In this document: piece by piece, positions 1 through 8,963 of the stretch
Layout: each line of letters starts with the position of its first letter
Numbering within the stretch: the first letter of the stretch is position 1
Assembly: GCF_042767895.1 (NCBI RefSeq)
Contig: NC_091589.1
Coordinates: forward strand, 2,638,261 to 2,653,260
From: Penaeus vannamei
Taxonomy: Eukaryota > Arthropoda > Malacostraca > Decapoda > Penaeidae
Length of the DNA stretch: 15,000 nt
Direction of reading: 5' to 3'
Notes under the pieces: model-generated
Database searches by the model: none
Seen by the model: the letters and a program-made list of their open reading frames with translations, nothing else
Told to the model about the DNA's origin: nothing
Translations under genes and position numbers: made by a program

Positions 1-1209
1 TACGAATGTACATGCCCAAAGCTGTGATTAAAATCATGATTAAATTTAAAAGGGTTATTGTAAATGGGAACCGGATTTTGTCATTTATTGTAGGAACTTG
101 AACTTGATTTAACCCATTCACCCCATTTGACATTCATTTTTGTTAATAGTTTATGATGGAATGGAGAGGAGCATGATATTAATAATTTTTGAAGGCCTTT
201 ACACAAAGGGTCCCTCTCTTTTTAGTAAATACTAGTTCTTAAAGCCCGACTTTTTCTTACTATAGAGGGATGATGGATATAAAAGATGATTTGATAAACA
301 TACTCTGAACTTCGCTCTTCGATGAAAACAATCTATGGCCCAGATTAGTTTAATATAGTAAGCAAATAACTGTTTGAAACTAATCACGCCCACGCGTCAG
401 TCAAAGCACAAATTTCCTCTATTACTCGCAGCCTGACTTTCATCTTAATGCAAAGCTTTTTCACTTTCGAGCTGAGACACATATATGCATACGTCTACTA
501 CTGTCTCGCAGATACATGGGTTTCGGTCCCTTAAATGGGTGGTGGCAGCCTACCCTTAAGTGGGTAGTTAACTCGCTAAAAACCACTTGGGGAATTTTGT
601 GATAAGCGTCTTGCTTGTTTATATGCAATTGTGTGATATGTTCATTGTGGTTTGTTTGTCTGTTTGTTGTAAGGATTCCGTATAAATTGTTTTTTTTTTT
701 CTTTTTTTTTAGAATATCTGAATTGTTGATTATTTCATTGTCATATCGTTGTTGTTGTTGTTTTTTTTTCCAAAAACTCCAATAGAATTAAGTTGGTTTG
801 GTTTGTCTGTGGGATTACTTACGAACCTCGTACTTCGTTTTATTAATTTCGAAATTTGGCGAGTACTCTTGTTTCCATTAACTTTTTAAAAATATCTTGT
901 TTGTTTTCTTTTTTGTGTGTGTGTGTTCTTAGTTAACTTGCTTTGTTTTTTCATCTTGTTTATCATAATGATCATTGTGTTTATGACTCTGTATCCTGAT
1001 CTTATTTCTATCATTACAGTTTATAATTCTAATCGTAGATCACTCTTATTTTTCTTAACATTTTGATAATGACCCAAATAGAAACGAAGAATTATTTTTT
1101 TCACCTTTATCCATCACACTATCACTACAAGACTTAGCCATTAATAGTAACACCGAACCCGCACTTCTTTGACCCATTCACTTCAAATCCAGCCAAATCC
1201 AACCCACAG
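1..1209. other. AT-rich non-coding flank (intron or upstream DNA)
   Basis: No coding segment can be supported here. The stretch is AT-rich with many stops in all frames. It holds short simple repeats: a T-rich run near 690-711, TTG triplets near 749-763 and a short GT run near 914-925. A short imperfect inverted repeat (TACCC, 6-nt gap, GGGTA) lies near 550-566. Because exon A begins inside a protein domain, most of this is probably the preceding intron. No upstream exon of the receptor was recognised in it. Confidence 0.6.
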
Positions 1210-1421
1210 ATTACCAACATCAGAACCGATGCCCTGATTTTATCGTCGTCCTCGAGGGTGAGGTCCTGCCCCATCCGAGTGCAGCAGTACGAGGTCGTCG
1301 AGTGTGACCTCCAGTACCTCCCGGACACCAACAACTTCACGCTCCGCCTCGAGCTGAGAAGGCAGAGGATGCACTTCATCTGGACCATGTACTTGCCCTC
1401 AGCGCTGCTCCTCGGCCTCGG
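1210..1421 (+). CDS. Exon A of a Cys-loop ligand-gated ion channel subunit: end of extracellular domain and M1 (partial gene)
   Basis: This exon encodes the last part of the ligand-binding domain and most of transmembrane helix M1 of a pentameric Cys-loop receptor subunit (GABA/glycine/glutamate-receptor-like fold, plasma membrane). Visible are the beta-strand-like VQQYEVVECDLQYLP, an N-glycosylation sequon NFT, the basic pre-M1 segment LRLELRRQRM, and M1 starting FIWTMYLPSALLLGLG with the family's conserved M1 proline. The 3' end is a strong donor, CGG|GTAAGT at 1421/1422, leaving two codon bases (phase 2). They pair exactly with exon B at 6685. The 5' end is uncertain. I chose the CCACAG acceptor at 1208-1209, which keeps frame, but the frame is open back to 1138 and other AGs exist. 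Residues N-terminal to SCPIRV are not clearly family-like, so the exon may start later. The ligand cannot be told from this piece. Confidence 0.78.
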
Positions 1422-1457
1422 GTAAGTGAAGCGAGGGGAGAAGTCAATGGTTAAGAA

Positions 1458-2060
1458 CTGAAGTTGGCTGGACATGTATGCTTTTTATTTTTTATTTTTT
1501 TTTTAATTTTTTTTTTTTAGATTATTATTATTGTTGTTGTTGTTGCATATTGTTATTATTAATATCATCACTGTTGTTTTTTACCATATTTTTTTTTTAT
1601 TATTGTTATTGTTGTTGTTGCATATTGTTATTGTTAATATCATCACTTGTTTTTTACCATATTTTTTTTATTATTGTTATTGTTGTTGTTGTTGCATATT
1701 GTTATTATTAATATTAACACTGTTGTTTTTTACCATGAAGTTGGCTGGACAGTGATGTATTTTTTTTTTTATTGTTATTATTGTTGTTGTTGTTGCATAT
1801 TGTTATTGTTAATATCATCGCTGCTGTTTTTTACCATGAAGTTGGCTGGACAGTGATGTATGCTATTTATTTTATTTATTTTTTAATTATTGTTATTATT
1901 GTTGTTGTTGTTGCATATTGTTATTATTAATATCATCACTGTTGTTTTTTACCATGAAGTTGGCTGGACAGTGATGTATGCTTTTTTTTTATTGTTATTA
2001 TTGTTGTTGTTGTTGCATATTGTTATTATTAATATCATCACTGTTGTTTTTTACCATTAC
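1458..2060 (+). repeat. About 100-118-bp tandem repeat at the 5' end of the intron
   Basis: A unit containing GAAGTTGGCTGGACAGTGATG, a T-run, (TTG/TTA)n, GCATATTG, and an AATATCATCACTG-like stretch recurs. The GAAGTTGGCTGGAC landmark is at 1460, 1737, 1838 and 1956, with 101- and 118-bp steps between the last three. Units without the landmark lie between 1500 and 1735 and after 2050. The first landmark copy, 38 bp after the donor, lacks the AGTG insert and looks like the founder from which the array expanded. Confidence 0.85.
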
Positions 2061-2310
2061 CATTGTTATTATTGTTGTTGTTGTTGCATATTGTTATTAA
2101 CATCATCACTATTGTTTTTATCGTTACCATTGTTATTATTGTTGTTGGTATTGTTGTTATTATTTTTTTATTATTATTTACTATTACTATTATTATTATT
2201 ATTACTATTATTATAAATATCATTATTATCATTACCGTTATCATCATTTGTATCATTTTGTTATTATTATTATTATCATTATTGTTGTTATTTTATCTAT
2301 TCATTTGTTA
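2060..2310 (+). repeat. Degenerate (ATT/TTG/ATC)n triplet microsatellite
   Basis: The repeat grades into interrupted trinucleotide runs of TTG, ATT and ATC type, for example around 2120-2290. It has no coding value; short open frames here read as homopolymeric Ile/Leu. Confidence 0.85.
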
Positions 2311-2400
2311 AGAATGTTTTGGGAGAAGAATAGGTTTGTTCCTCAACTGTCTGCTAGAATGGACGGTTCCAATGCTTACATTTTCTTTTTCTTTTTCTTT

Positions 2401-5400
2401 CATCTTCTCTTCTACATACGTTTCTTCTCTTCTATTTCTCTTTCACGTACGTTTCTTTTTTTTCTATTTTTCTTCTACATACATTTCTTCTTTTCCGTTT
2501 CTCTTCTACTTACGTTTCTTCTTTCCTATTTCTCTTCTATGTACATTTCTTCTTTTCTATTCCTCTTCTACGTACATTTCTTCTCTTCCATTTCTCTTCT
2601 ACATGTGTTTCTTTTCTATTTCTCTTCTACGTACATTTCTTCTTTCCCATTTCTCTTCTACGTACATTTCTTTCCATTTCTCTTCAACATACGTTTCTTC
2701 TTTTCCCATTTCTCTTCTACGTACATTTCTTCCTTTCCCATTTCTTTTCAACATATGTTTCATCGTTTCCCATTTCTCTTTTATGTACATTTCTTTTCTA
2801 TTTCTCTTCTACATACTCTTCTTCTTTTCCATTTCTCTTCTACGTACATTTCTTTCCATTTCTCTTCAACATACGTTTCTTCTTTTCCTATTTCTCTTCT
2901 ACATACATTTCTTCTTTTCTTATTTCTCTTCTACGTACGTTTCTTCTTTTCTTATTTCTCTTCTACGTACATTTCTTCTTTTCCCATTTCTCTTCTACGT
3001 ACGTTTCTTCTTTTCCCATTTCTCTTCTACATACGTTTCTTCTTTTCCCATTTCTCTTCTACGTACACTTCTTCTTTTCTTATTTCTCTTCTACGTACGT
3101 TTCTTCTTTTCTTATTTCTCTTCTACGTACGTTTCTTCTTTTCTTATTTCTCTTCTACGTACATTTCTTCTTTTCTTATTTCTCTTCTACGTACGTTTCT
3201 TCTTTTCCCATTTCTCTTCTATGTACACTTCTTCTTTTCCCATTTCTCTTCTACGTACATTTCTTCTTTCCCATTTCTCTTCACCATACATTTCTTCTTT
3301 TCCCATTTCTCTTCTACGTACATTTCTTCTTTCCCATTTCTCTTCACCATACATTTCTTCTTTTCCCATTTCTCTTCTACGTACATTTCTTCTTTTCCCA
3401 TTTCTCTTCTATGTACATTTCTTCTTTTCCATTTCTCTTCTATGTACATTTCTTCTTTTCCATTTCTCTTCTATGTACATTTCTTCTTTTCCATTTCTCT
3501 TCTACGTACGTTTCTTCTTTTCCATTTCTCTTCTACGTACATTTCTTCCTTTCCCATTTCTCTTCTACGTACACTTCTTCTTTTCCCATTTCTCTTCTAC
3601 GTACGTTTCTTCTTTTCCATTTCTCTTCTACGTACGTTTCTTCTTTTCCATTTCTCTTTTACGTACATTTCTTCTTTTCCATTTCTCTTCTACATACTCT
3701 TCTTCTTTTCCCATTTCTCTTCTACGTACATTTCTTCCTTTCCCATTTCTCTTCTATGTACACTTCTTCTTTTCCCATTTCTCTTCTACATACGTTTCTT
3801 CTTTTCCCATTTCTCTTCTACGTACATTTCTTCTTTTCCTATTTCTCTTCTACATACTCTTCTCCTTTTCCATTTCTCTTCTACGTACATTTCTTTTACG
3901 TATATTTCATTCCCATTTCTCTTCTACATATATTTCTTTTCCATTTCTCTTCTACGTACATTTCTTTTCCATTTCTCTTCAACATACGTTTCTTCTTTTC
4001 CCATTTCTATTCTACGTACATTTCTTCCTTTCCCATTTCTCTTCAACGTACGTTTCATCGTTTCCCATTTCTCTTCTACATACATTTCTTTTTTTCCCAT
4101 TTCTCTTCTACGTATACTTCTTCTTTTCCCATATCTTTTCTACGTACATTTCATCTTTTCCCATTTCTCTTCTACATATGTTTCTTCTTTTCCCATTTCT
4201 CTTCTACATACGTTTTGTTTCCATTTCTCTTCAACATACATTTCATCGTTTCCCATTTCTCTTCTACGTAAGTTTCATCGTTTCCCATTTCTCTTCTACG
4301 TACGTTTCATCGTTTCCCATTTCTCTTCAACGTACGTTTCATCGTTTCCCATTTCTCTTTTACGTACATTTCTTCTTTTCCTATTTCTCTTCTATGTACG
4401 TTTCATCGTTTCCCATTTCTCTTTTACGTACATTTCTTCTTTTCCCATTCCATTTCTCTTTTACATACACTTCTTCTTTTCCCATTTCTCTTCTACGTAC
4501 GTTTCTTCCTTTCCCATTTCTCTTCTATGTACGTTTCATCTTTTCCCATTTCTCTTCTACGTACGTTTCATCTTTTCCCATTTCTCTTCTACGTACGTTT
4601 CATCGTTTCCCATTTCTCTTTTACGTACACTTCTTCTTTTCCCATTTCTTTTCTACGTACATTTCATCTTTTCCCATTTCTCTTCTACGTACACTTCTTC
4701 TTTTCCCATTTCTCTTCTACGTACATTTCATCGTTTCCCATTTCTCTTCTACATACACTTCTTCTTTTCCCATTTCTCTTCTATGTACGTTTCATCTTTT
4801 CCCATTTCTCTTCTATGTACGTTTCATCGTTTCCCATTTCTCTATTACGTTCACTTCTTCTTTTCTTATTTCTTCTCTACGTACATTTCATCTTTTCCCA
4901 TTTCTCTTTTATGTACACTTCTTCTTTTCCCATTTCTCTTTTACGTATGTTTCTTTTTTTCCCATTTCTCTTCTACGTACGTTTCATCGTTTCCCATTTC
5001 TCTTCTACGTACGTTTCTTCTTTTCCCATTTCTCTTTTACGTACATTTCTTCTTTTCCCATTCCATTTCTCTTTTACGTACACTTCTTCCTTTCCCATTT
5101 CTCTTCTACATACACTTCTTCTTTTCCCATTTCTCTTCTACGTACGTTTCATCTTTTCCCATTTTTCTTCTATGTACATTTCATCGTTTCCCATTTCTCT
5201 TCTACGTACGTTTCATCTTTTCCCATTTTTCTTCTATGTACATTTCATCTTTTCCCATTTCTCTTCTACGTACATTTCATCGTTTCCCATTTCTCTTTTA
5301 CGTACGTTTCATCTTTTCCCATTTCTCTTCTATGTACGTTTCATCTTTTCCCATTTCTCTTCTACGTACATTTCATCGTTTCCCATTTCTCTTTTACGTA

Positions 5401-6650
5401 CATTTCTTCTTTTCCCATTCCATTTCTCTTCTACGTACATTTCATTGTTTCCCATTTCTCTTTTACGTACATTTCTTCTTTTCCCATTCCATTTCTCTTC
5501 TACGTACGTTTCATCGTTTCCCATTTCTCTTCTACGAACGTTTCATCGTTTCCCATTTCTCTTTTACGTACATTTCTTCTTTTCCCATTCCATTTCTCTT
5601 CTACGTACACCTCTTCTTTTCCCATTTCTCTTCTACGTACATTTCATCTTTTCCCATTTCTCTTCTACGTACGTTTCATCTTTTCCCATTTCTCTTCTAC
5701 GTACACCTCTTCTTTTCCCATTTCTCTTCTACGTACATTTCATCTTTTCCCATTTCTCTTCTACGTACATTTCATCGTTTCCCATTTCTCTTTTACGTAC
5801 ATTTCTTCTTTTCCCATTCCATTTCTCTTCTACGTACGTTTCATCGTTTCCCATTTCTCTTCTACGAACGTTTCATCGTTTCCCATTTCTCTTTTACGTA
5901 CATTTCTTCTTTTCCCATTCCATTTCTCTTCTACGTACACCTTTTCTTTTCCCATTTCTCTTCTACGTACATTTCATCTTTTCCCATTTCTCTTCTACGT
6001 ACATTTCATCGTTTCCCATTTCTCTTTTACGTACATTTCTTCTTTTCCCATTCCATTTCTCTTCTACGTACACCTTTTCTTTTCCCATTTCTCTTCTACG
6101 TACATTTCATCTTTTCCCATTTCTCTTCTACGTACGTTTCATCGTTTCCCATTTCTCTTCTACGAACGTTTCATCGTTTCCCATTTCTCTTTTACGTACA
6201 TTTCATCTTTTCCCATTCCATTTCTCTTCTACGTACACTTCTTCTTTTCCCATTCCATTTCTCTTCTACGTACCTCTTCTTTTCCCATTTCTCTTCTACG
6301 TACATTTCATCTTTTCCCATTTCTCTTCTACGTACACTTCATCATTTCCCATTTCTCTTTTACATACACTTCTTCTTTTCCCATTTCTCTTCTACGTACA
6401 TTTCATCGTTTCCCATTTCTCTTCTACGAACGTACACTTCTTCTTTTCCCATTTCTCTTCTACATACGTTTCATCGTTTCCCATTTCTCTTTTACGTACA
6501 TTTCTTCTTTTCCCATTCCATTTCTCTTCTACATACACTTCTTCTTTTCCCATTTCATCATTTCCCATTTCTCTTCTACGTACGTTTCATCTTTTCCCAT
6601 TTCTCTTCTACGTACACTTCTTCCTTTCCCATTTCTCTTCTACGAGCGTT
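2401..6650 (+). repeat. Large 32-bp intronic minisatellite, about 130 units, with a TACGTAC core
   Basis: The basic unit is CTACGTACG followed by TTTCTTCTTTTCCCATTTCTCTT (9 + 23 = 32 bp). Variation is mainly C/T exchange in the pyrimidine part, CG/CA and C/T in the TACGTACG/TACATACA core, and TTTCTTC versus TTTCATC(G/T) in the linker. A 5-bp longer variant, CCCATTCCATTTC, occurs only in the 3' half (first near 4447, then repeatedly between about 5058 and 6515). Most cores contain the self-complementary TACGTA or CGTACG. Because 32 is not a multiple of 3 and the + strand motif lacks TAA, TAG and TGA, all three forward frames stay open for kilobases, giving spurious proteins of about 700-1,600 aa rich in Phe, Ser and Leu. 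The array ends about 35 bp before the exon B acceptor. Confidence 0.95.
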
Positions 6651-6684
6651 TCCAAAAGGTCTCTCGTTCTCTCTCCCTCCTTAG

Positions 6685-6884
6685 CTACGGCACCCTGTTC
6701 CTCCCGGCAGAGTTCTTCAGCGAGCGCGGGGCAATGAGCCTGACGACGCTCCTGGTGTTCATTTCGTTGTACACCGAGACGTCCTCGACACTCCCGAGCA
6801 CGTCGTACATCAAAAGGATCGACATTTGGTTCGTTTTCAGCATCGTCTATCTAACCCTCATCATCATGCTTCACCTAGTTACTT
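6685..6884 (+). CDS. Exon B of the Cys-loop receptor subunit: end of M1, pore helix M2 and M3
   Basis: The exon continues in frame from exon A (GG|C, Gly) with YGTLFLPAEFF (end of M1). The M1-M2 turn is SERGAM, the pore helix is SLTTLLVFISLYTETSSTLP, and the M2-M3 loop is STSYIKRIDIW, matching the SYxKxIDxW signature of glycine/GABA-type receptors. M3 is FVFSIVYLTLIIMLHLVT. Counting back from the proline at 23', Leu sits at 9' (the conserved gate), Thr at 6', Arg at 0' and Glu at -1'. Classical anion channels instead have Pro-Ala at -2'/-1', so selectivity is not obvious. The 5' end is fixed by the TTAG acceptor at 6681-6684. The 3' end is less certain. ACTT|GTACGT at 6884/6885 is possible right after M3. 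A stronger-looking donor, CTCAG|GTGGGT at 7039/7040, would add an in-frame Ser/Pro-rich and basic stretch to the cytoplasmic loop. M4 is not in the window. Confidence 0.88.
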
Positions 6885-6925
6885 GTACGTCTGCTCTCGT
6901 CGCTGCCTCTTCCTCTCCTTCTTCG

Positions 6926-6967
6926 CTTTTCTCTCGTCCGCTTGTCTCTCCCGTTCCTTCCTCTTCG
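6926..6967 (+). repeat. Single 42-bp unit of the LFSRPLVSPVPSSS minisatellite (module 1)
   Basis: This is the only copy in the first module and probably the founder. The sequence runs CTTTTCTCTCGTCCGCTTG followed by TCTCTCCCGTTCC and TTCCTCTTCG. It is in frame with exon B. Confidence 0.9.
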
Positions 6968-7096
6968 GGGACGGCGGGAGCGAGTGTTCGAGATCGAAAG
7001 CAGTTCTCGAGGGACAGGTTGGTCTTGAGAGCGGCTCAGGTGGGTTTAGGGGCCGCTGGTCTCGCTTTCTTTGTCATTTATTTCGGTTGCCCTTAA
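6968..7096 (+). repeat. 129-bp constant block, copy 1
   Basis: GC-rich block from GGGACGGCGGGAGCGAG to CGGTTGCCCTTAA. It recurs with the same length at 7519-7647, 8835-8963 and 9690-9818. I saw only a C-to-G change in copy 4 (GAGATCGAAA to GAGATGGAAA) and two changes at the end of copy 3. A CTCAG|GTGGGT donor-like site is at offset 72/73 in every copy, and each copy ends in the same in-frame TAA. Confidence 0.92.
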
Positions 7097-7272
7097 AAAA
7101 TTCAGTTTTCCTTAAAATCATCCGGTGTTCTTTGTCTTCTCTTTCGGTTGCCCTTAAAATCATCCGGTGTTCTTTGTCTCCTACTTCGGTTTCCCTTAAA
7201 ATCATCCGGTTTTCTTTGTCTTATATTTCAGTTTCCCTTAAAATCATCCGGTGTTCTTTGTCTCCTACTTCG
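7097..7272 (+). repeat. 42-bp repeat array between modules 1 and 2
   Basis: The unit is CGGTTTCCCTTAAAATCATC, CGGTTTTCTTTGTC and then TTCTCTTT, TCCTACTT or TTATATTT. Unit length is about 42 bp, so the frame leading into the next M3 copy stays open (SLKIIRCSLSPTS in translation). The last unit supplies an acceptor-like TTATATTTCAG ending at 7231. Confidence 0.9.
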
Positions 7273-7351
7273 TATATCAAAAGGATCGACATTTGGTTCG
7301 TTTTCAGCATCGTCTATCTAACCCTCATCATCATGCTTCACCTAGTTACTT
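7232..7351 (+). pseudogene. Duplicated partial exon B, copy 2 (M2-M3 loop and M3 only), as a 120-nt potential splice cassette
   Basis: Positions 7273-7351 repeat the last 79 nt of exon B (YIKRIDIWF to HLVT) with a single change, TAC to TAT, which is synonymous. The M1 end and M2 are missing, so alone it cannot form a channel. Upstream, TTATATTTCAG ends at 7231 after a pyrimidine-rich stretch. Downstream the ACTT|GTACGT site is kept. Splicing at both would give exactly 120 nt with phase-1 ends, open throughout, and in phase with exon B ending at 6884. Whether it is ever spliced is unknown; a dead partial duplicate is the default reading. Confidence 0.7.
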
Positions 7352-7392
7352 GTACGTCTGCTCTCGTCGCTGCCTCTTCCTCTCCTTCTTCG

Positions 7393-7518
7393 CTTTTCTC
7401 TCGTCCGCTTGTCTCTCCCGTTCCTTCTTCTTCGCCTTTCTCTCGTCCGCTTGTCTCTCCCGTTCCTTCTTCTTCGCTTTTCTCTCGTCCGCTTGTCTCT
7501 CCCGTTCCTTCCTCTTTG
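7393..7518 (+). repeat. LFSRPLVSPVPSSS minisatellite, three 42-bp units (module 2)
   Basis: Three in-frame 42-bp units follow the second M3 copy. The middle one starts with Pro instead of Leu, and the last ends CTCTTTG (Leu for the final Ser). Confidence 0.9.
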
Positions 7519-7647
7519 GGGACGGCGGGAGCGAGTGTTCGAGATCGAAAGCAGTTCTCGAGGGACAGGTTGGTCTTGAGAGCGGCTCAGGTGGGTTTAG
7601 GGGCCGCTGGTCTCGCTTTCTTTGTCATTTATTTCGGTTGCCCTTAA
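7519..7647 (+). repeat. 129-bp constant block, copy 2
   Basis: Apparently identical to copy 1. The donor-like CAG|GTGGGT is at 7590/7591 and the in-frame TAA at 7645-7647. Confidence 0.9.
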
Positions 7648-8000
7648 AAAAATCGGTTTTCTTTGTCTTCCCTTTCTTTAATTATCCGATTTCTTTGTCT
7701 TCTCTTTCGGTTTCCCTTAAAATCATCCGGTTTTCTTTGTCATCTGTTCGGTTTCCCTTAAAATCATCCGGTTTTCTTTGTCTTATATTTGTTTCCCTTA
7801 AAATCATCCGGTGTTCTTTGTCTCCTACTTCGGTTTCCCTTAAAATCATCCGGTTTTCTTTGTCTTATATTTCAGTTTCCCTTAAAATCATCCGGTGTTC
7901 TTTGTCTCCTACTTCGGTTTCCCTTAAAATCATCCGGTTTTCTTTGTCTTATATTTCAGTTTCCCTTAAAATCATCCGGTGTTCTTTGTCTCCTACTTCG
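7648..8000 (+). repeat. 42-bp repeat array between modules 2 and 3
   Basis: It begins with shortened and TTTAATTATCCGATTTC-bearing variants, then regular 42-bp units alternating CTCCTACTTCGGT and CTTATATTTCAGT endings. Acceptor-like TTATATTTCAG sites end at 7875 and 7959; the second lies 41 bp before the third M3 copy. Confidence 0.9.
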
Positions 8001-8079
8001 TATATCAAAAGGATCGACATTTGGTTCGTTTTCAGCATCGTCTACCTAACCCTCATCATCATGCTTCACCTAGTTACTT
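7960..8079 (+). pseudogene. Duplicated partial exon B, copy 3, as a 120-nt potential splice cassette
   Basis: Positions 8001-8079 repeat the M3-coding end of exon B. They differ from exon B by TAC to TAT in the first codon and by TAT to TAC in the IVYL tyrosine, both synonymous. As in copy 2, it is bracketed by TTATATTTCAG (ending at 7959) and ACTT|GTACGT, giving a 120-nt, phase-1/phase-1 open segment. It lacks M1 and M2. Confidence 0.7.
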
Positions 8080-8120
8080 GTACGTCTGCTCTCGTCGCTG
8101 CCTCTTCCTCTCCTCCTTCG

Positions 8121-8834
8121 CTTTTCTCTCGTCCGCTTGTCTCTCCCGTTCCTTCTTCTTCGCTTTTCTCTCGTCCGCTTGTCTCTCCCGTTCCTTCGCT
8201 TTTCTCTCGTCCGCTTGTCTCTCCCGTTCCTTCGCTTTTCTCTCGTCCGCTTGTCTCTCCCGTTCCTTCTTCTTCGCTTTTCTCTCGTCCGCTTGTCTCT
8301 CCCGTTCCTTCTTCTTCGCTTTTCTCTCGTCCGCTTGTCTCTCCCGTTCCTTCTTCTTCGCTTTTCTCTCGTCCGCTTGTCTCTCCCGTTCCTTCTTCTT
8401 CGCTTTTCTCTCGTCCGCTTGTCTCTCCCGTTCCTTCGCTTTTCTCTCGTCCGCTTGTCTCTCCCGTTCCTTCGCTTTTCTCTCGTCCGCTTGTCTCTCC
8501 CGTTCCTTCGCTTTTCTCTCGTCCGCTTGTCTCTCCCGTTCCTTCGCTTTTCTCTCGTCCGCTTGTCTCTCCCGTTCCTTCCTCTTCGCTTTTCTCTCGT
8601 CCGCTTGTCTCTCCCGTTCCTTCGCTTTTCTCTCGTCCGCTTGTCTCTCCCGTTCCTTCTTCTTCGCTTTTCTCTCGTCCGCTTGTCTCTCCCGTTCCTT
8701 CTCCTTCGCTTTTCTCTCATCCGCTTGTCTCTCCCGTTCCTTCTCCTTCGCTTTTCTCTCGTCCGCTTGTCTCTCCCGTTCCTTCTTCTTCGCTTTTCTC
8801 TCGTCCGCTTGTCTCTCCCGTTCCTTCCTCTTCG
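8121..8834 (+). repeat. LFSRPLVSPVPS(SS) minisatellite, 18 units (module 3)
   Basis: Eleven 42-bp and seven 36-bp units; the two lengths differ by one TTCTTC (two Ser codons). Total 714 bp. One unit has His for Arg (CTCATCC), and two have a Pro in the spacer (TCTCCTTCG). All units keep the frame of the adjoining M3 copy. This is the longest of the four expansions. Confidence 0.95.
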
Positions 8835-8963
8835 GGGACGGCGGGAGCGAGTGTTCGAGATCGAAAGCAGTTCTCGAGGGACAGGTTGGTCTTGAGAGCG
8901 GCTCAGGTGGGTTTAGGGGCCGCTGGTCTCGCTTTCTTTGTCATTTATTTCGGTTACCGTTAA
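8835..8963 (+). repeat. 129-bp constant block, copy 3
   Basis: Same as copy 1 except for its end, CGGTTACCGTTAA, so the terminal residues read YFGYR before the stop. The donor-like CAG|GTGGGT is at 8906/8907. Confidence 0.9.

Larger units (their letters stand above)
1422..6684 (+). other. Intron of the Cys-loop receptor gene (phase 2, 5,263 bp), almost entirely tandem repeats
   Basis: It is bounded by GTAAGT at 1422 and by a pyrimidine tract ending CCTCCTTAG at 6684. Splicing joins GG to C, giving a glycine codon and the continuous M1 sequence LLLGLG-YGTLFLP. If retained, translation meets a TAA at 1423-1425, one codon into the intron. About 90% of its length is the repeats listed separately. 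A remarkable consequence of the main satellite's composition is that + strand AG dinucleotides are nearly absent between 2357 and 6644; the single exception I saw is at 4271-4272. Confidence 0.85.
6885..7096 (+). other. Possible in-frame extension of exon B into the M3-M4 loop, stop at 7094-7096
   Basis: After HLVT the exon B frame stays open for 70 codons: CTSALVAASSS, one LFSRPLVSPVPSSS repeat unit (6926-6967), then GTAGASVRDRKQFSRD and LVLRAAQ before the CAG|GTGGGT donor-like site at 7039/7040 (phase 0). It ends at TAA 7094-7096 after FVIYFGCP. The Ser/Pro-rich, then basic character and the GC-richness of 6968-7060 suit a cytoplasmic loop, but they equally suit simple-repeat intron DNA. 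It is undecided whether this is coding. Confidence 0.4.

Noticed and set aside
1134..1475. Minus-strand open frame of 113 codons over exon A
   Set aside because: It is the shadow of the recognisable receptor exon on the + strand and has no family-like features itself.
2248..7096. Giant + strand open frames of about 740, 1,480 and 1,590 codons, one running into the channel M1-M3 sequence
   Set aside because: The 32-bp satellite unit has no stop in any forward frame, and 32 is not a multiple of 3, so all three frames stay open. The peptide is Phe/Ser/Leu low complexity, and the run into exon B crosses a clear TTAG acceptor.
8070..8720. Minus-strand Arg/Lys/Glu-rich open frame over the 18-unit minisatellite
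   Set aside because: It exists only because repeat units are multiples of three; its sequence is a perfect translation repeat with no start context or neighbours.
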